NCBI GenBank assembly: GCA_013397455.1
Contig: VYZB01000213.1
Span: 520,279-584,278, forward strand
From: Crotophaga sulcirostris
Taxonomy: Eukaryota; Chordata; Aves; Cuculiformes; Crotophagidae
Length of the DNA: 64,000 nucleotides
Reading direction: 5' to 3'
The notes beneath the pieces are model-generated. The model ran no database searches and was not told where the DNA came from. It worked only from the letters and a program-made list of their open reading frames with translations. Position numbers and translations under genes: made by a program. Shown piece after piece: positions 45,601 to 58,989 of this stretch. How positions within the stretch are numbered: position 1 is the first letter of the stretch; every line of letters begins with the position of its first letter.

Positions 45601-48600
45601 AATATACTCAAGTACACTTCAGCTAGTATAAAGCTGATTAATTCTGTCCTAGTTTCCACCCACTAAGACTCTGGTCTACTGGGATTTCAGAGGCCTTTCT
45701 GAAAACAAATCAACCTGATGGTAGTACTGTGCAGAGACCTTCTTGTAGTATATCAATGACATCCGCCAGAGCTTTCCTCAGCAGTCAGATACGAAATGCA
45801 GAGATTGTTGAGATGCATTGTAACTATGAAACAGATTTTTCCCTGTGATACAAGTCCTTCTTTTCTTTTGTTCATTAAACCCAAGTAGAAACAAGGAAGA
45901 TGTGCCCATGTTTATACAGCTGTAGCTTACAATAGTAAGGTATATTTGGAGCAGAAGTTCTTTCTTCCCAATGCAGTTCTAAAGAACGAACATCTTTGGA
46001 AGTGTTCAGCAATAATCTTTCTCAACTACGCCATTCATCTGCTCTAATTCATAATACCTATTGTATGATTCTATCACCCATCTCTGGGCTAAGAGTATGA
46101 CACCTTGCTGCCTCTTGCCAGGAAAGTTAAAGAAATCGAGAGAGGTAAAAGTGTAAGGAAGAAAGGTCTACCTCTTTCCTGCAATTAAACACTAAGAACT
46201 ACTTTTGGGGATACTTATTTACAGCTTGACTTCCAGTTCCAGTTCATTGTGAAGTGGCACCTACTGCCAAATACTTTTCTGCACTAAGTATCAGCTGAAA
46301 CGTGACAAAATTAATTCAATAGGTGAGTTCACATGTTTCTGTGAGAAGATGAAATATTCTACTAGTCCACTCTTCCCTGTGTATGTTATTAATCAAAATA
46401 GAAGAGTCCCTTGTCAGCTCTAAAACTTGGTTTCAATGATGTCTATATCCTGGCCCTCATACATGGTCCTTTCCTAATGGAAAATTGAGGAGAAATTATC
46501 TTTTTCAGCATAGAGAGATATTTTCAGCCTGGAGGAAAGGCTTGGATACAGGAGAAGGCAATAAAACATCTTGTCCAGCCAATTAGCTTTCTCTTCAGTA
46601 TGAAAAAAAAGCTCATGGGTATTAGGTTAAGCAAGTTACTCTTGTTAAATGAGTTAATGGTTTGTCTTTCAATGCCTGTCGAAGCAGACAAAAGAACTGA
46701 TTTAATACAGAAAAATTCAAACTTGTGAGACTGGCAGCTTCATTTCACAGACTTAGTTATTTCAAGTGAGTTTTAAGAAATGCTTGAGAAGCCCTGTTCA
46801 ATAGGATTTCAACCTTCTGATATGTTTCTTGAAAACATGTTTCAGAACAGATTTTCAAAATAAAGCACACTGGAATTTTGAGTGCACATACCAGTTCTTA
46901 TGTGCACGGGTGCCTGATTTGCTGAAGTATATGGCAAATGCCAAAGTATTTCTTTACAAAGCATTTTTTTGCATTCTCTGTTTTAAATTGAATCTTATGT
47001 TTGCTCACACAGTTCAGTTATTTGAGTGTACAGATCAAACTTTGTGAATGAATGGACCTGAGCAAAGAGATAGTTTACATGTCCTATGGAAATTCTCAAG
47101 AGTTAAAAAAATTTTCACGTTCTTTCTTAGGGAAAACCCAAGATTTTCCATTTTTTTTCTTAATTAAATAACTCCCAATTGTCCTCAACTAAATATCTTA
47201 GGACACCTAACTGCAATACCAGGGATCAACACTTTATGCAGCCTGGTTCAGCAAAAGAGCTGGAGCATCAATATCTCAGGTAGGTATTTCAGAGGAGGGG
47301 AGATGACTGTAAGGTCTCTCTAATTTCTTCAAATCTGTATGTACAATTTATCACCCATTATTGAAGGGAATAAAAAAACCTCATACTATTAGCAAGTCAC
47401 AGAGGCAAAGTTTCTTCCTTACTTGTTCACTCATCCAGTGGATATTTATTTACTAAAGGTGCAAAGGCCCCAGAAACAGAAGCTGGCACTCATTAGGGTG
47501 TGAAAGACCAAAGCTCAAGACCCTGTTTCAGTCTGAAAAACAGAGCAGCCACAGAAGGGGATTAATGAAAAAACCCACCCATCACACCCACCCAGGAACA
47601 TTCAGTGAGAGTGACTGAGAGTCAAATCCTTGCTTCAAATCCACCACAACAAAAACCTTGACTGCAGTTAACAATATCTTAGTGAATATCTTAATAGCTG
47701 TGTATTAGATCTTCTCAGGCATCTCTCTGACAAGAAAGCACATCCTTGTCAAAGCTATACGTGTGTCTCTACTGAAAATAACATTCATCTTGACGAGATT
47801 TTTTTTTCAGAAAATTTCTGACCATCTTTAACTCAACTGATGGAAGTTCCGCTATTTATTTTGTCTTTCTACTGTTACGTAACTCTGCAGGCTTCATTCG
47901 TCATCCTCCCTTTTAGTCTGTAAGCAGCAAAGGAAAATAGTTTCTCCATTATTAACTGATTTTGTTTCAGGATATTTCCAATGCTACTTTTCCTAAGTCA
48001 AAACAACTAAATTAAAAGTAAAATGTAAAAATAAATGTTCACTCTTTTATTCACAGATCTTGGATAACTGATCACTTACAGATTCCAAGTGTGACAAGAG
48101 TCTCAGTCTCTTGTACTCAAACTTTCTTAAAAGTTCAGACCCTTCTAATGATACTGACCTGTTTCTAGGAATTTACTCAAGGATTTTCAATAGATCTGAG
48201 ATTTTGTCCATGCTAAACCCTATCATGTGGTCCTGTGATTGTTTTCATTACCAGATTATAGCATAAGGGGGATCAGGTGACTCTGGGCCCACACTGTCTA
48301 CATGGTCCTAATTCTTCAAAGGCAACCTCCAAGAAAATTTCCCCTCCCATCTCCATGACTGTAGATTTTATTTTGTGGAGTGTTATACTTTCCACGGGAT
48401 GCTTCTGGAAACTGTTGATTTTCAGTTTAGCCCATTGTTGAATTTGCTTAAGGCTCAGTTCTTAATGATACAGACATACCTTTAATGAAAATATAATTCA
48501 AGAATCTAATTGCATGAGAGCAGAGAATGAAGAAACTAGGGTTCCCATTACTACCTTTGTTCACATTAAGTACATGTGCCAGTCCTCTGATTCCTCAGGA

Positions 48601-49000
48601 AGTCTTATATAAATCTTTCAATCCTTTATTCTCTTAAGACAACAGACCAAATGTAGTATCATAAAGAATTGATTGGAAAAAAGGACACTGTGTCCTGCCC
48701 AATTCACTTTATCTCCTGGGTGCTCTTAGGCTTCTCCTGCAGACGCCTAAGCACACAGCTGGCAAAAGCCAGTGTTATGCCTTCTGCAGATAGATTTCTG
48801 CCCTTTTGAACAGCAGCACTTCCATTTTTTTTCATGTCTACTTAGCAGAAAGACCTTTCCGTGAAACATCCTCTTAAACCATCCAAAAATTAAACTGTGA
48901 GCAAAATCCAACTTTTGCTGAGTTAGAAAAGTTATTTGCCTTAAAATATACTTTTCTCACATCCCCCTAACAACCTGCATTTACAAAGCAACACCTCTGA
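45601..49000. other. non-coding stretch, nothing recognised
   Basis: Almost devoid of open frames over 60 codons; one of 72 codons at 46829-47047 is unrecognised. No repeat family assigned with confidence. Confidence 0.65.
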
Positions 49001-52000
49001 GAACTTCAAATACAATTCTTGCCTATTCAACAAGTGGGATTAGAATTTATCCCCATACAAACACACTCACACACAAACTTATGTTATGTGTAGCAGTAAC
49101 ATATGAAAATTTTTGGTCATTGGAAGATTTAGCAGATTTCAGAAGTTCACCAGCCTCCCATTTGAAATCTGAGTCTCTAAACATAAGTAGATCTTTTTAG
49201 TGGGTCAGACATCAACCAAATATATTTATTATGTCTATCTTAGGCACAAATTATGTTGTTCTGTTTCCGATGTTGAAACAACAATGCAGCTTCTGCCCCT
49301 GCAGGTATGCATGCAGTTTCACAAAGAGCCGATACAAATTATGGTTTGTGTATTTCAGAGTAAGTTCTGAGCCTTAAATTGGGCTTTGGAGGTGTTTGGG
49401 GTGAAGAGACATTTTTACAGTGGTACAATGGTTTGTGACTCTTCTTTATGTATTCCTGCTATGCAAACTCCAGGAGTATCTAATTTTAGACTCTTAAAAA
49501 TAATAATTTTAAAAAAAAGATTTTAAAGTATAACCTTATTTGAATGTGTAGGAAAGATGAAGCACAAGGATCACATACAATAATACAAATTCCTGTTAGG
49601 CTTTTGCAAGTGTAAGGATGGTACAATCCATTCCAGATATCTGATGGCTTATCATAATTATTCAGACACATAGTGCCGAACAGGTGCCTAGAATATTATA
49701 TAAGGTCTATAGACTTTGGACTTAAGCATGTGACCTACCCACCATTCATGTCATTGAAAAAAAATCCAACAGGCTTAGCAGCGTTTAGGTCATGTCCCTG
49801 CTTACTGTGAGAAAGCATGGAAATTTTAATTAGTCTTTCTCAGGCGCTTATGTTGGATTCTGTTTTTTTTAGTTAGGTTCGTGACTGATCCCCTCAATTT
49901 TGAGCTCCCCAGTGGGAAAATCTTAGCCAACATTTTTAAAATAGAATATAGCTAATATTTTTGCCAGTCAAAGATGTGATATCATTCTATGTAGTTTTTC
50001 TTTTGCTTTGGTTAAGGAGTTGTACTGGATGCAATCTGATTTCAACAAACATTCCTTTTAGGGGCAGATATATTCCACAGTGCCAGTTACCTGGGGTTAA
50101 ACAAGGTAGTAAGGGAAGAATTTGCCAGCTGTGTTTAAGGTAAACAGAATGCCTCAATTTCAATTTTTTTTTAACTAAAATGTATTTCAAAGTTTAAGTT
50201 GGAATAATATAGCTTGCAAGCTGCATGAGAGCTTTAAAAGTTCTAAAAGATCTTGTGTTTGGGTTTTTTTTTTTGCCAAGAACTTAACAAGGACAACCTC
50301 TCAAAGTTCAGAGATAAGAACAGATAATCATATTTTGCTATGTAAAGTAATAAATATAATTACCATCTTGCCATTGGGAATGTTAACTTTTCAGAGACAA
50401 AACTAATATTCAGAATTTCATCAGGCTGTAAATAGTAATCTAGAAGAGTTTCGTTTAAGTTTTGCAGAACCAATGAAGAATCATTAGAGCAAAAAGTATT
50501 AATAACAAACACAAACTATGCTAATAACCTTGTCTACATATCAAAGTCATTGTGAAATCTTAATGTCAAGAACTAAGAACACAAGCTCTCATCTAACAGT
50601 TCATGGACAAGTCTTTATCATCATGCAAAAGTCCTTGTTGAACTCAAAATTTAATCATTTGCACAACTGAACACATGATCTTTCTTCCAGGAGCAGCACA
50701 CTTCTGTCTACTGTATTCGGGATACCATCAGGTTCTACATGGATATCAGGTTCACAGAAGATGTGAAAAATTATTTAAAAGGTTGAAACTTGGGGCCCTT
50801 GGCAACATTTTAGAAGTGTATCATCCATTTGGTAAAAGAATCTAATACCTGGGAAACAATTTCTTCTTTGCAGTTTCTAGAATAATCAATAAACTTATAT
50901 CTGTTGCATTTCATATTACATACACGATCCTTAAACTTATTCAAGTGCATGTTTTGTCTGTTTGTTTTAACATAAAGCTAGGATGGCGGTCCGACCCTCT
51001 CATTCTTGTTGCACTTGAGCTATTTCTGCCCCCAAAAGTTATTCTGGATGTTGGTATTTGATATAATTCTACTTGTGTAAGGAGAAATATTTTTGGGGCA
51101 TAAATTTGGTAAGTACCAATTTGACTGCTTTTAATTATTCCAGAGTGAAAATATGATGATAAGATACTTTTTAAATGCTTTGTGAGGTACTTAAATTACT
51201 TAGAAATTGTTTGATTTTTTAAATTGTAGGGGCATAGCTCTCAGTAATAATGATTGTACTTCCAACCGCTGCTGATATTTAGCTTTTAAATAATGTAGTG
51301 TTTGGATATCTTATGACATATAGAATGATTACTGATATATGCAATCAAACACTATAGTTTGCTTTGTTCTATATTTTTGGAGTCTGGAATATGGAAAAAT
51401 TAGATGCGATATTGTGACTATGTATTTAAACACATAAAGATGAAATCATGAGTTGTGTATCTACATATGTTGTAGACTGTTTCTCCTATACACAGATATG
51501 GATAAAATTAAGTCATATAAATCCCTTTATATGTACATTGGCTCCATGGCTTTAAAATTAACATTTTGCTCTCACATTACTAATGTTATAGAGGGACTCT
51601 TAAATTCATTTTACATTAACTGTTAAACATTCATAGATGGGTTGTTTGCTCCTGACAAGGTTTATTTAAATAAAGATTGAAAAAAGAACATTGTTTCATT
51701 TTATTATATATCCGCTGAAATTTTCTTTATTCTCAAGATGGTAAGGTCAGAACATGTTAATTTCTATGAATTCAAATGTGGACAGCCATTATCCTGAAAC
51801 ATAAATATGATGGAGTAACATGAACTTCATTGCAAAAACATTTCCTGGGGCATCTGTTTAATCCACAGCCAAATGATAAACAGTCCTCTCAGGAAGATCT
51901 GTCCCTTTGCCCAGTGGAGTCCATTAGGCACACAGTTTTCACACCTTCCAAAACTCTCCCTTGTTTGTTCTTTAGCAGGGACTCAAGTATCTGTTCATTT

Positions 52001-52711
52001 TGGAAACGGGAAATGTTACCTTTGCAATGGGAAAGCTGTCAGATGCTTAGTTTAAGGGATATTCTTAAATATATATTCCTTTAGAACAATCAAAAAGGAT
52101 TTTTCTTGACTTCAGAAGGATTGATTTAGTTTGTTTTCAAATAAAATAGCCTGAACCTTTAAAAATATGAAATCTACAATTCTGTACAGTAAGTATAGGA
52201 AAACCAGTACTTTAGTGTTAAGAGCCATTTATTTTTACGTTGACTTGCTGTGATGATAGCAGAACGTGCAGAACTGTTCCTAATGTAGGGTAGTTTCACT
52301 TCTGCAAAGGTTATTGCAAACATTTTCCTTGGTTTCATTCTTTGTGGATTTACACCCTTCCCTCTAATAGTTTTGTTTTTGTGATGTTCAACTTGACAGG
52401 AATGTTAAACTGACCTTGATTTGATCTAAAGACCACTAAAAGGTTATTCGTGACCAGTATTGACCTCAAAACTCAAGATAAAGGCATAACTGCTGAGTCT
52501 CACTGTTTTTCCATTGAAAACACAAATGTTTAACAGTATCAGCAGTAAAATTTCCATTGACTATAATATTCTCCTAGAATATTTTCTCTTAACTAAGTTA
52601 TGAACTTTGAAGACTCGTAAAAAATTGAAATTTAGGAAGAATATGTCTTTTTGTCATTCTGAAAAAAAACAGTTTTTACAGATGAATAGTGGACTTGAAC
52701 ATGTGAAATGA
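49001..52711. other. non-coding stretch, nothing recognised
   Basis: Strongly AT-rich. Only 60-84 codon frames (49486-49671, 49961-50190, 51830-52084), the latter two with overlaps, none recognisable. Confidence 0.65.
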
Positions 52712-52862
52712 AGGACCTAGATTAACGCAGCAGAGCACTTAAGCAGATGCTTAAAATCAAGCTTCATTACCAGTCTGTAATCCTGAGACTTGCAGATTTG
52801 TGACCTTTTGTGATTATGAGTAAGCAAGCGCTTAAGTGCTTTACCAGAGAAGGGGCTGAATG
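52712..52862. mobile_element. MITE-like inverted-repeat remnant
   Basis: An exact 11-base inverted repeat, AGCACTTAAGC at 52734-52744 and GCTTAAGTGCT at 52830-52840, brackets 85 bases. Outer words GGACCTAGATTAACGCAGCAG on the left and TTTACCAGAGAAGGGGCTGA on the right resemble the ends of a palindromic sauropsid element as I recall it (GATTCAGCAAAGCACTTAAGC on one side, GCTTAAGTGCTTTGCTGAAT on the other). The middle is too decayed to align. Likely a non-autonomous DNA transposon fossil; family name not assigned. Confidence 0.6.
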
Positions 52863-55284
52863 CCTTCTCAGTGCGAAACTTATGGCAAATTTATAACAAG
52901 AGTGGGTTTACACTGGAATGAAGTCTGGTGGCATTGATGCCTACCTCAGATAATATTTAGTATAAGAATAGGGATACTAACTTATCTAACCCAATAATGT
53001 GCCTCTGACAGGAAAAGAGATGTACAGCCACCTAAATGTAGGTGATAAACGACCTTTTAGTGCCTGAGGATGTCCTGCCTAATCTCCAACAGTTGTTCCA
53101 AAGAGATACTGTCTCCCATAAGATCATGTGGTATACCTATGCGAATAACATAAGACCTCAAAAAATTTCACTAGATGCACCTGTTTAGGTACCTGATTTT
53201 CTCCCTATTTGCCAGAGTGCTATGATTTGTGATGCTGGCAGTTATTTTGTTACATGTCCTCTGGATATAAGTGTCCAATGAGACTCATTCAGATGAGCAG
53301 CATGGAGTTTTCTGGGTTTCTTTGGTTGGAAATTACAATTCTAAATCATTCTTGAAATTGGAGGTCAAGTAGTCAACACTATTGTGTTGAAAGTTGAAAA
53401 ATGTACTCTTCCAGATTGATTGACAGGGTGAGCAGGATTCGTACTACGGTCCTGTATACCAACCTTTGCTACTTACTAGACTTCTAAAGCAGCTGTTCTC
53501 AGGGGAAGAGTCAAATAAAAGGATCACTAAACTCATCTGCTCTGGCAGTTCCTGTGTTTTTATGTCCCCCTGCTGAACAGATGTAGTGTAAGCTTAAATT
53601 GTAATAATATTACCCACAAACAACAATCCTATCCTATAATAGTTCCTGGTTAAGCTCAGATATTTATAGGTCTATACAAAAAAAAGGGAGCAAAATTTAT
53701 ATTGCTCAAAATAGTGTAAAGCTGATCTATCCTTGACTACATCACTTCCCACTCAGGTCAAATGGTCTGTTTTATGCAACTGATGACCTTCTTTCATACA
53801 AACAGCTGACTCCAATTTCCCAAACAAAATGTAAATCATGCAGAACTAGCCTGCTTTCCTGCCAGAGAGCTTTAGGTGACTTGGTAGACTCAAGGACAAA
53901 GAAATGAAGCTTGACAAAGTAAGTATGAAAACTAAAGTCAGGGGTCAGGCGAAGTCAAAAAGCCTACCAAGAACAACCCTGGAATCAGCTTGAAGGACAG
54001 TAAACAAAAAGTATTAGCTGTAAATACATTTTTGTTGTTATCAACTGATAAAAAGCTGTTGCTATTGGGTAAACAAAGTATCTCAACTTTTCTCTCAGAA
54101 AATAAAACATTAATGGAGAATAGCCTCTCGATATCATCTTTAGAAGCTGACATCTTATTTCAGACTGAGAACTATGTGCCAAATGGCAGTACTCATCAAA
54201 AAAAAAACAGGCTCAATACCCAAGAAAGTTTTCAGAAGAATAGAAGGCCCATGGCATCAATCTCAAAAGTGGATGTGAAAAAAGCTGTGGTAATTTAGGG
54301 AAGAGTGTAAGCCAACGTGTACAGCCTCCAAACTCATGGTCTAAATAAAAAAATGCAAAGAAATGAATTTGTTTGTTTTTCATAAGTCATGCTTCCTTTA
54401 GCCTTTTCTTTCTATCATAGCCAAAGGCTTAATTCATTGAGAATGTGCTGATAGGCCAGACCACGTAATAAAACATACAAGCACACAGATTCTTCCCACC
54501 CAATGAACAAGAGGAAATGTAATTAACTCACACTAGAGAAGCTGAAGTTGCTGTCATGAGGATGGTACTTGCTGCCACTGTGAACGAGGCAAAACCCACA
54601 GACAGTATGATTTCGGGTCTGTGGCTTCACAAAGCCTCATGGAGGGTGCTAGTTGAAGTGTTAAATAACAAACTTATCCACACAGACCTGGTAATGAACT
54701 TGTCTCTCAGGAAATTAAAAGCAATAAATTAAGATATGGTCCACTTGCTCACAGTTTTAACCCACAGTTTGCAAACTCATTTTTCACTAATGATAAAATC
54801 AAAATATTTCATCATGCCAGGTGCAGCTATTTTCTGTGTGAATCCTTACAGTGGATAAAATGCAAAAATATGCAGATCATCATTTGTAATCTCACCATTT
54901 TGATGTCTTTTACTTTCAGAGAAATCTTGCCTTAAAAACTACACCTGGAACTACTTTATATGTGCACAGTCCTAGACAGAAGGCAATATTTCACAAGTGA
55001 TATTTGAGGAAATCCTGATGTTTATTCTCACAATTCCCTGAGTACCTGTTGATGAGAGAAGCATTTTTCACACTTAAATCTTCTCTTTTGCTGTTCTGGG
55101 CAGACCTTGTAACCAGAATTTCTCACCAGTTTACTTTAAAGTCATCCTGATGGTATGAGAATTGTCTTGGTAACTTAAGTACTTGAGGCAATTTCAAGTG
55201 AAGAAGTTGGTGTGCTGGACCATTTTCTGGCTGCACCATTTTAGATCATAGACTGCTTGCTTTGCTGTAATATCTTAGGGTTAG
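52863..55284. other. non-coding stretch, unrecognised frames
   Basis: A 102-codon plus-strand frame at 53990-54298 overlaps two minus-strand frames at 53938-54182; it is Ser/Lys/Leu-rich and unrecognised. The end of this stretch may hold further decayed 3' sequence of the LINE fossil that follows. Confidence 0.6.
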
Positions 55285-56700
55285 AGAGGACAAAAATTGC
55301 TTATTGTCGTTCTTATAACCTCTTCCAGCAAGCTTTGTCCCTTGGTGTCACATTAAAAAAAAAATGGATTATGGAGGAGGAACTGTGATTTTCACTGAAC
55401 TGTCACTATTTTAATGTATTCAGTGACATCAGCACAAGTTTGGGACCATTTGTCTGTTTGGTTCACACTGGGCATTGATTTTTGATTTCTTTATTTTTCC
55501 CCAGAAAATTATTCACAGCAAAAATTGACTTCAGGTTCTTTTTTGGGAGGTGGTGATAGCTGATTGAGAACCTGTTACATTGCACGTACTGTATAGGATG
55601 TACGTTGTTTACATTTATTGAATTTTATCTGCTTTTTTTTAGCTGGCAGCTTTATCTCTTTCAGTAGGGAAAATCTGTCTGCTTACTACCTGTTCTTTTC
55701 CTCCTATGTTTTAAATAGCATTTTATCTCTGTTTATCTTTTAAATCATAAGAGGACTTACTTTTTTCTTTACCTGTATCTGCCTGATTTCTTTAATATTC
55801 TTTGATGAGCAGTCACCTGAGAGCCTTCTGGAAATTGAAGTCCACTGTATTAGCCTGACCTCCTGTACATACCTCTCTGCCTCCTCAAAGAACACAAGTA
55901 GCTTTTGAGGCTTTTGAAGCGACAAATTACAAGTAACCTGTTGACTCTTTTGTGGTGTGTTAACTTAGCTACGTGTCTACTACATTTACCTTTATGACAG
56001 ATTTTGCCAATTTTGCAAGTATAGAAATTAGAGTTACCAGGGTATAATCTACCTAGATCCCTATCTGAAAAAAACCACCCCGTTTACTGTTGTAGATATA
56101 TGAAAGACTTAATAGCTTGTCAGTGTAATATGACAGTCCTTTTAGAGATCTTGGAAGACTGTTATCTTCACCTGTTGACTCAACTCGCTTCATTTAATGA
56201 ACATCTTTCTAAACTTCTGCTGCTCAGGATTTCCTTGACTCATTCCCCAGAAATCATGGCTCTTGGATGGGAGCTTTCTCCTATTCCTCGTAGTCAACAG
56301 GAATGCAATGGATTAATTTAGTTCTACTCTTACGGTCTTACCTTTTCTGAGTAAACCTTTCACATCTTGAAGATCTATTAACCCCGCAGACTCTGTGAGG
56401 TTTCTAGTTTCTGGTATACTTGCTTTCTAATTGATCCCTTTTGATTAAGAATTTTATGTCTTTAATAAGTTGATTCTAAGAATCTATTTTTGCTAGTATT
56501 ATTATTTAATTAATCAGTTTGTATTTTCTATTTTCCTTTTATTTTTAACAAAACATTGATTTTTTTTAAGAATTTTCTGCCATTTCTGAATTTATTTTCT
56601 TTTTTGTTGTTCTTTCAAAGTCCTTTTTGATACAGTACACATTCAGTTTGAGCTCCTAATAGAATGTCTTCAAAAGATATACGATATACCCTTGCTTCTC
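55285..56700 (-). mobile_element. ancient CR1-like LINE ORF2 fossil
   Basis: Read on the minus strand from 56700 downwards, fragments of a CR1-clade non-LTR reverse transcriptase appear in the right order and spacing. Around 56690-56640 is an endonuclease-RT linker (FEDILLGAQTECV, like LFKDTIIEAQIKCI). Around 56150-56090 is LKGLSYYTDKLLSLS (like LKELKYEIAELLT). Around 56055-55990 is DYTLVTLISILAKL (like NYRPVSLTSVPGKL). Around 55905-55860 is LLVFFEEAERYVQEV; around 55850-55805 is VDFNFQKALR then LLIK (like YLDFQKAFD, LL). At 55632-55595 is QIKFNKCK (like QMKFNVDKCK), and around 55325-55295 LEEVIRTT (like LEKVQKRATK). The catalytic FADD box is lost to a deletion near 55640-55660. Several stops and frameshifts make it a dead, old copy, much older than the avian CR1s elsewhere in the window. 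Open frame 55740-55925 is part of it. Confidence 0.85.
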
Positions 56701-58989
56701 TAAATATTTGGCATTATTCCTGGTTTTAAAAAAATTATCTGTGGTTCCTCATCCTTACGTTATTTCCATATTCTAAATTAAGAACTGCTCTACTGGATTT
56801 CTGTGGGTAATAAAATCAAAGGAAATTTGCTTTCACAGAGAAGCTACTGGCAAAATCTTTCATTTAAATTGTATTCAAGTACCCTTATCATTATTAATTA
56901 TCATAACATAAACTACTTTTAAGAGGGATATCGGACAAAAAAGCCTTTTGCAGAAAACATCATTTGACTGAAAAAATCTATCTAGGTGCCACTTGCAAAA
57001 TATTTGCTAGCAAGACACTATCCCTGTAGGACGTTTATTACTTTTTACGTAAATACCAATCCCAAAGATTTTCACAGGGTAGCCCCATAATAAATATATT
57101 GCAATAAAGTAATAAGACAAGGTTTTAAAAATCACTGGCAATTTCTGTCACCTTGCCAGTCAACATCATTGGTACTGCCTGATTAAGCTGCTAGTGTGAA
57201 TTGTCTTCAGAAAGCACCTGGGTGCTGCTCTAAATTGTGAACAGCTTCAGCTATGAAAGGGTTTAGTCTGTGAGTAGAGTGGCTGAGGCTACTTCTGTCA
57301 TCTCTGTCATCAGTTTCTCCCAACTTGTGTTCCCACTTTCATCTTATATCTGAGCTGAATCAGTCAGGTTCTCCTATATCACATGTCCCTGAGCCACATA
57401 CTTGCTGTGGTGAAATTTTGGGTTGAATGCCTTATCAACATATCATTGTTGTATTTGTGTACACGTATATTGCAAGTCTGACTAAATTGCTTTTAGGATT
57501 AAACTAGGTAATAAAATCAGTAAAATAAAAGGAGAAAATAGCTCAGGTTCATTGCCCATAAGATTTTGTACCTGTTGCTTTTTACCCACTGCCTACATAG
57601 ATCCATGTAAAAATCAATAAATCAAATTCAAAAAAAGGAAAAGTGCTTGAAGACCACAGTAGATTCTTTCACTTTGGCAGCTTCTATGGTTTGGAAGTAG
57701 GTGGTATGGAACTTTGTTAGAGTAGAAATTTTAAATGATAATAATGAACACAGCCATGGAACAGGACAGAAATCAGATCAATTTTTGTCCATGTGACTAC
57801 CTGGATTATTTCTTATGAAATATTTCATCAGTTTCTTATCCTCTTAAATGACTCTTCCATGAAACTGTCAACCTAAGACATATAGACTTTTCCACCTTCT
57901 TTTCAGGTGTCATCCTATCCTCTCTTTCTAACCTGGCTATGTGTACTTCCCTCTGTTTTCAGCTGGACTTGACCAACATGTTTATCATTCAGAACTGTAC
58001 CCAAACATATTTCTTGAAGAGTCCTTCTAGTGACCCCCATCCATAGAAGTTTTCAGAACCAGTAAATATTCACAATTCCTTTGAGCTTCCTGTTGTCTCT
58101 GGTGTCCTGCAATCCATCGAATTCAGGGTTTCTATTCTCCCCTGGTTTTCCCTCAAACCTTTTGATTCACCACCTGTATCTCATTCAGAGATGTCTTACC
58201 TTTCCTGTTACTCCTCCCTTGGTCCACTTTCTATACATTTTCTCTAAATTACTATCCAGTAAGATATGTCTGAATTGTAGAGAATCCTTGTAAATGTCTA
58301 CAGACTAATAGCAAGTCAGAAAATCCATGAAGCTGAAATGTCAAGTATCCCTTTTAAAATTAGTCCTGACTGACCAACCCAGTACAGCACTATACACCTA
58401 CAGCAAGTTTCTGAGCTGTGCTGTCTCTGAATAAATGCTGAGACTGTGCAGCTGCCCATGTCCTTTCTTCTTGCATCCAAATTTGCCTCCTCTTCCTTAC
58501 ATATAAACTATGTTGGGTAACAGAAAGCCTTTCTTGTTCAGCTTGTCCATTGACAATACTTTTCATATGTTTTCAATATAACACATAACAGATTATGCTG
58601 TTCCCAAAAAGAATAAAGGGTTTTATAAAGCACAATATTATTATATTTATAGAATCAACTAAAATCTATCACATTATACAATCATTTGTCCTAAAATGAG
58701 GTAAAATATTGTAGGAAAAGAAATACTTTTTCTTCTGAATCCTTCATAACCCTTGTGTGACATTCAGAGAATTATTTGTAAATGGAAAACACACACATTG
58801 TAAAGTAATGCCAGACAAGTTTTCTTATGAAGACTTGGAAACTCTTCAAATGTTCATGTTTATAGCAAACATAGGGCTCTAGTAGAGAATCTTTCCAGGC
58901 ATGAAACTGTCATTTATTTTTAAAACCCACCAGATCTGAAATATGACAGCTCTAAAACTTCTGGCTTTTTTAAAAGCAGGTCTGAGAGA
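56701..58989. other. non-coding stretch, pyrimidine-biased
   Basis: 56701-56900 may be further decayed upstream LINE sequence. 57830-58280 is pyrimidine-rich on the plus strand and holds a 70-codon unrecognised frame (58081-58293). Otherwise nothing recognised. Confidence 0.6.

Noticed and set aside
46600..46680. GTTAAATGAGTTAATGG resembling the 3' part of MIR
   Set aside because: Single short word without the expected upstream CCTCAGTTT block.
47600..47690. GAGTCAAATCCTTGCTTC and ACCTTGACTGCAGTTAA suggestive of a palindromic repeat
   Set aside because: Arms do not pair well and the spacing is wrong; resemblance is within chance.
53990..54298. 102-codon plus-strand Ser/Lys-rich frame
   Set aside because: Composition is what A-rich DNA yields; opposite-strand frames overlap it and no family is recognised.
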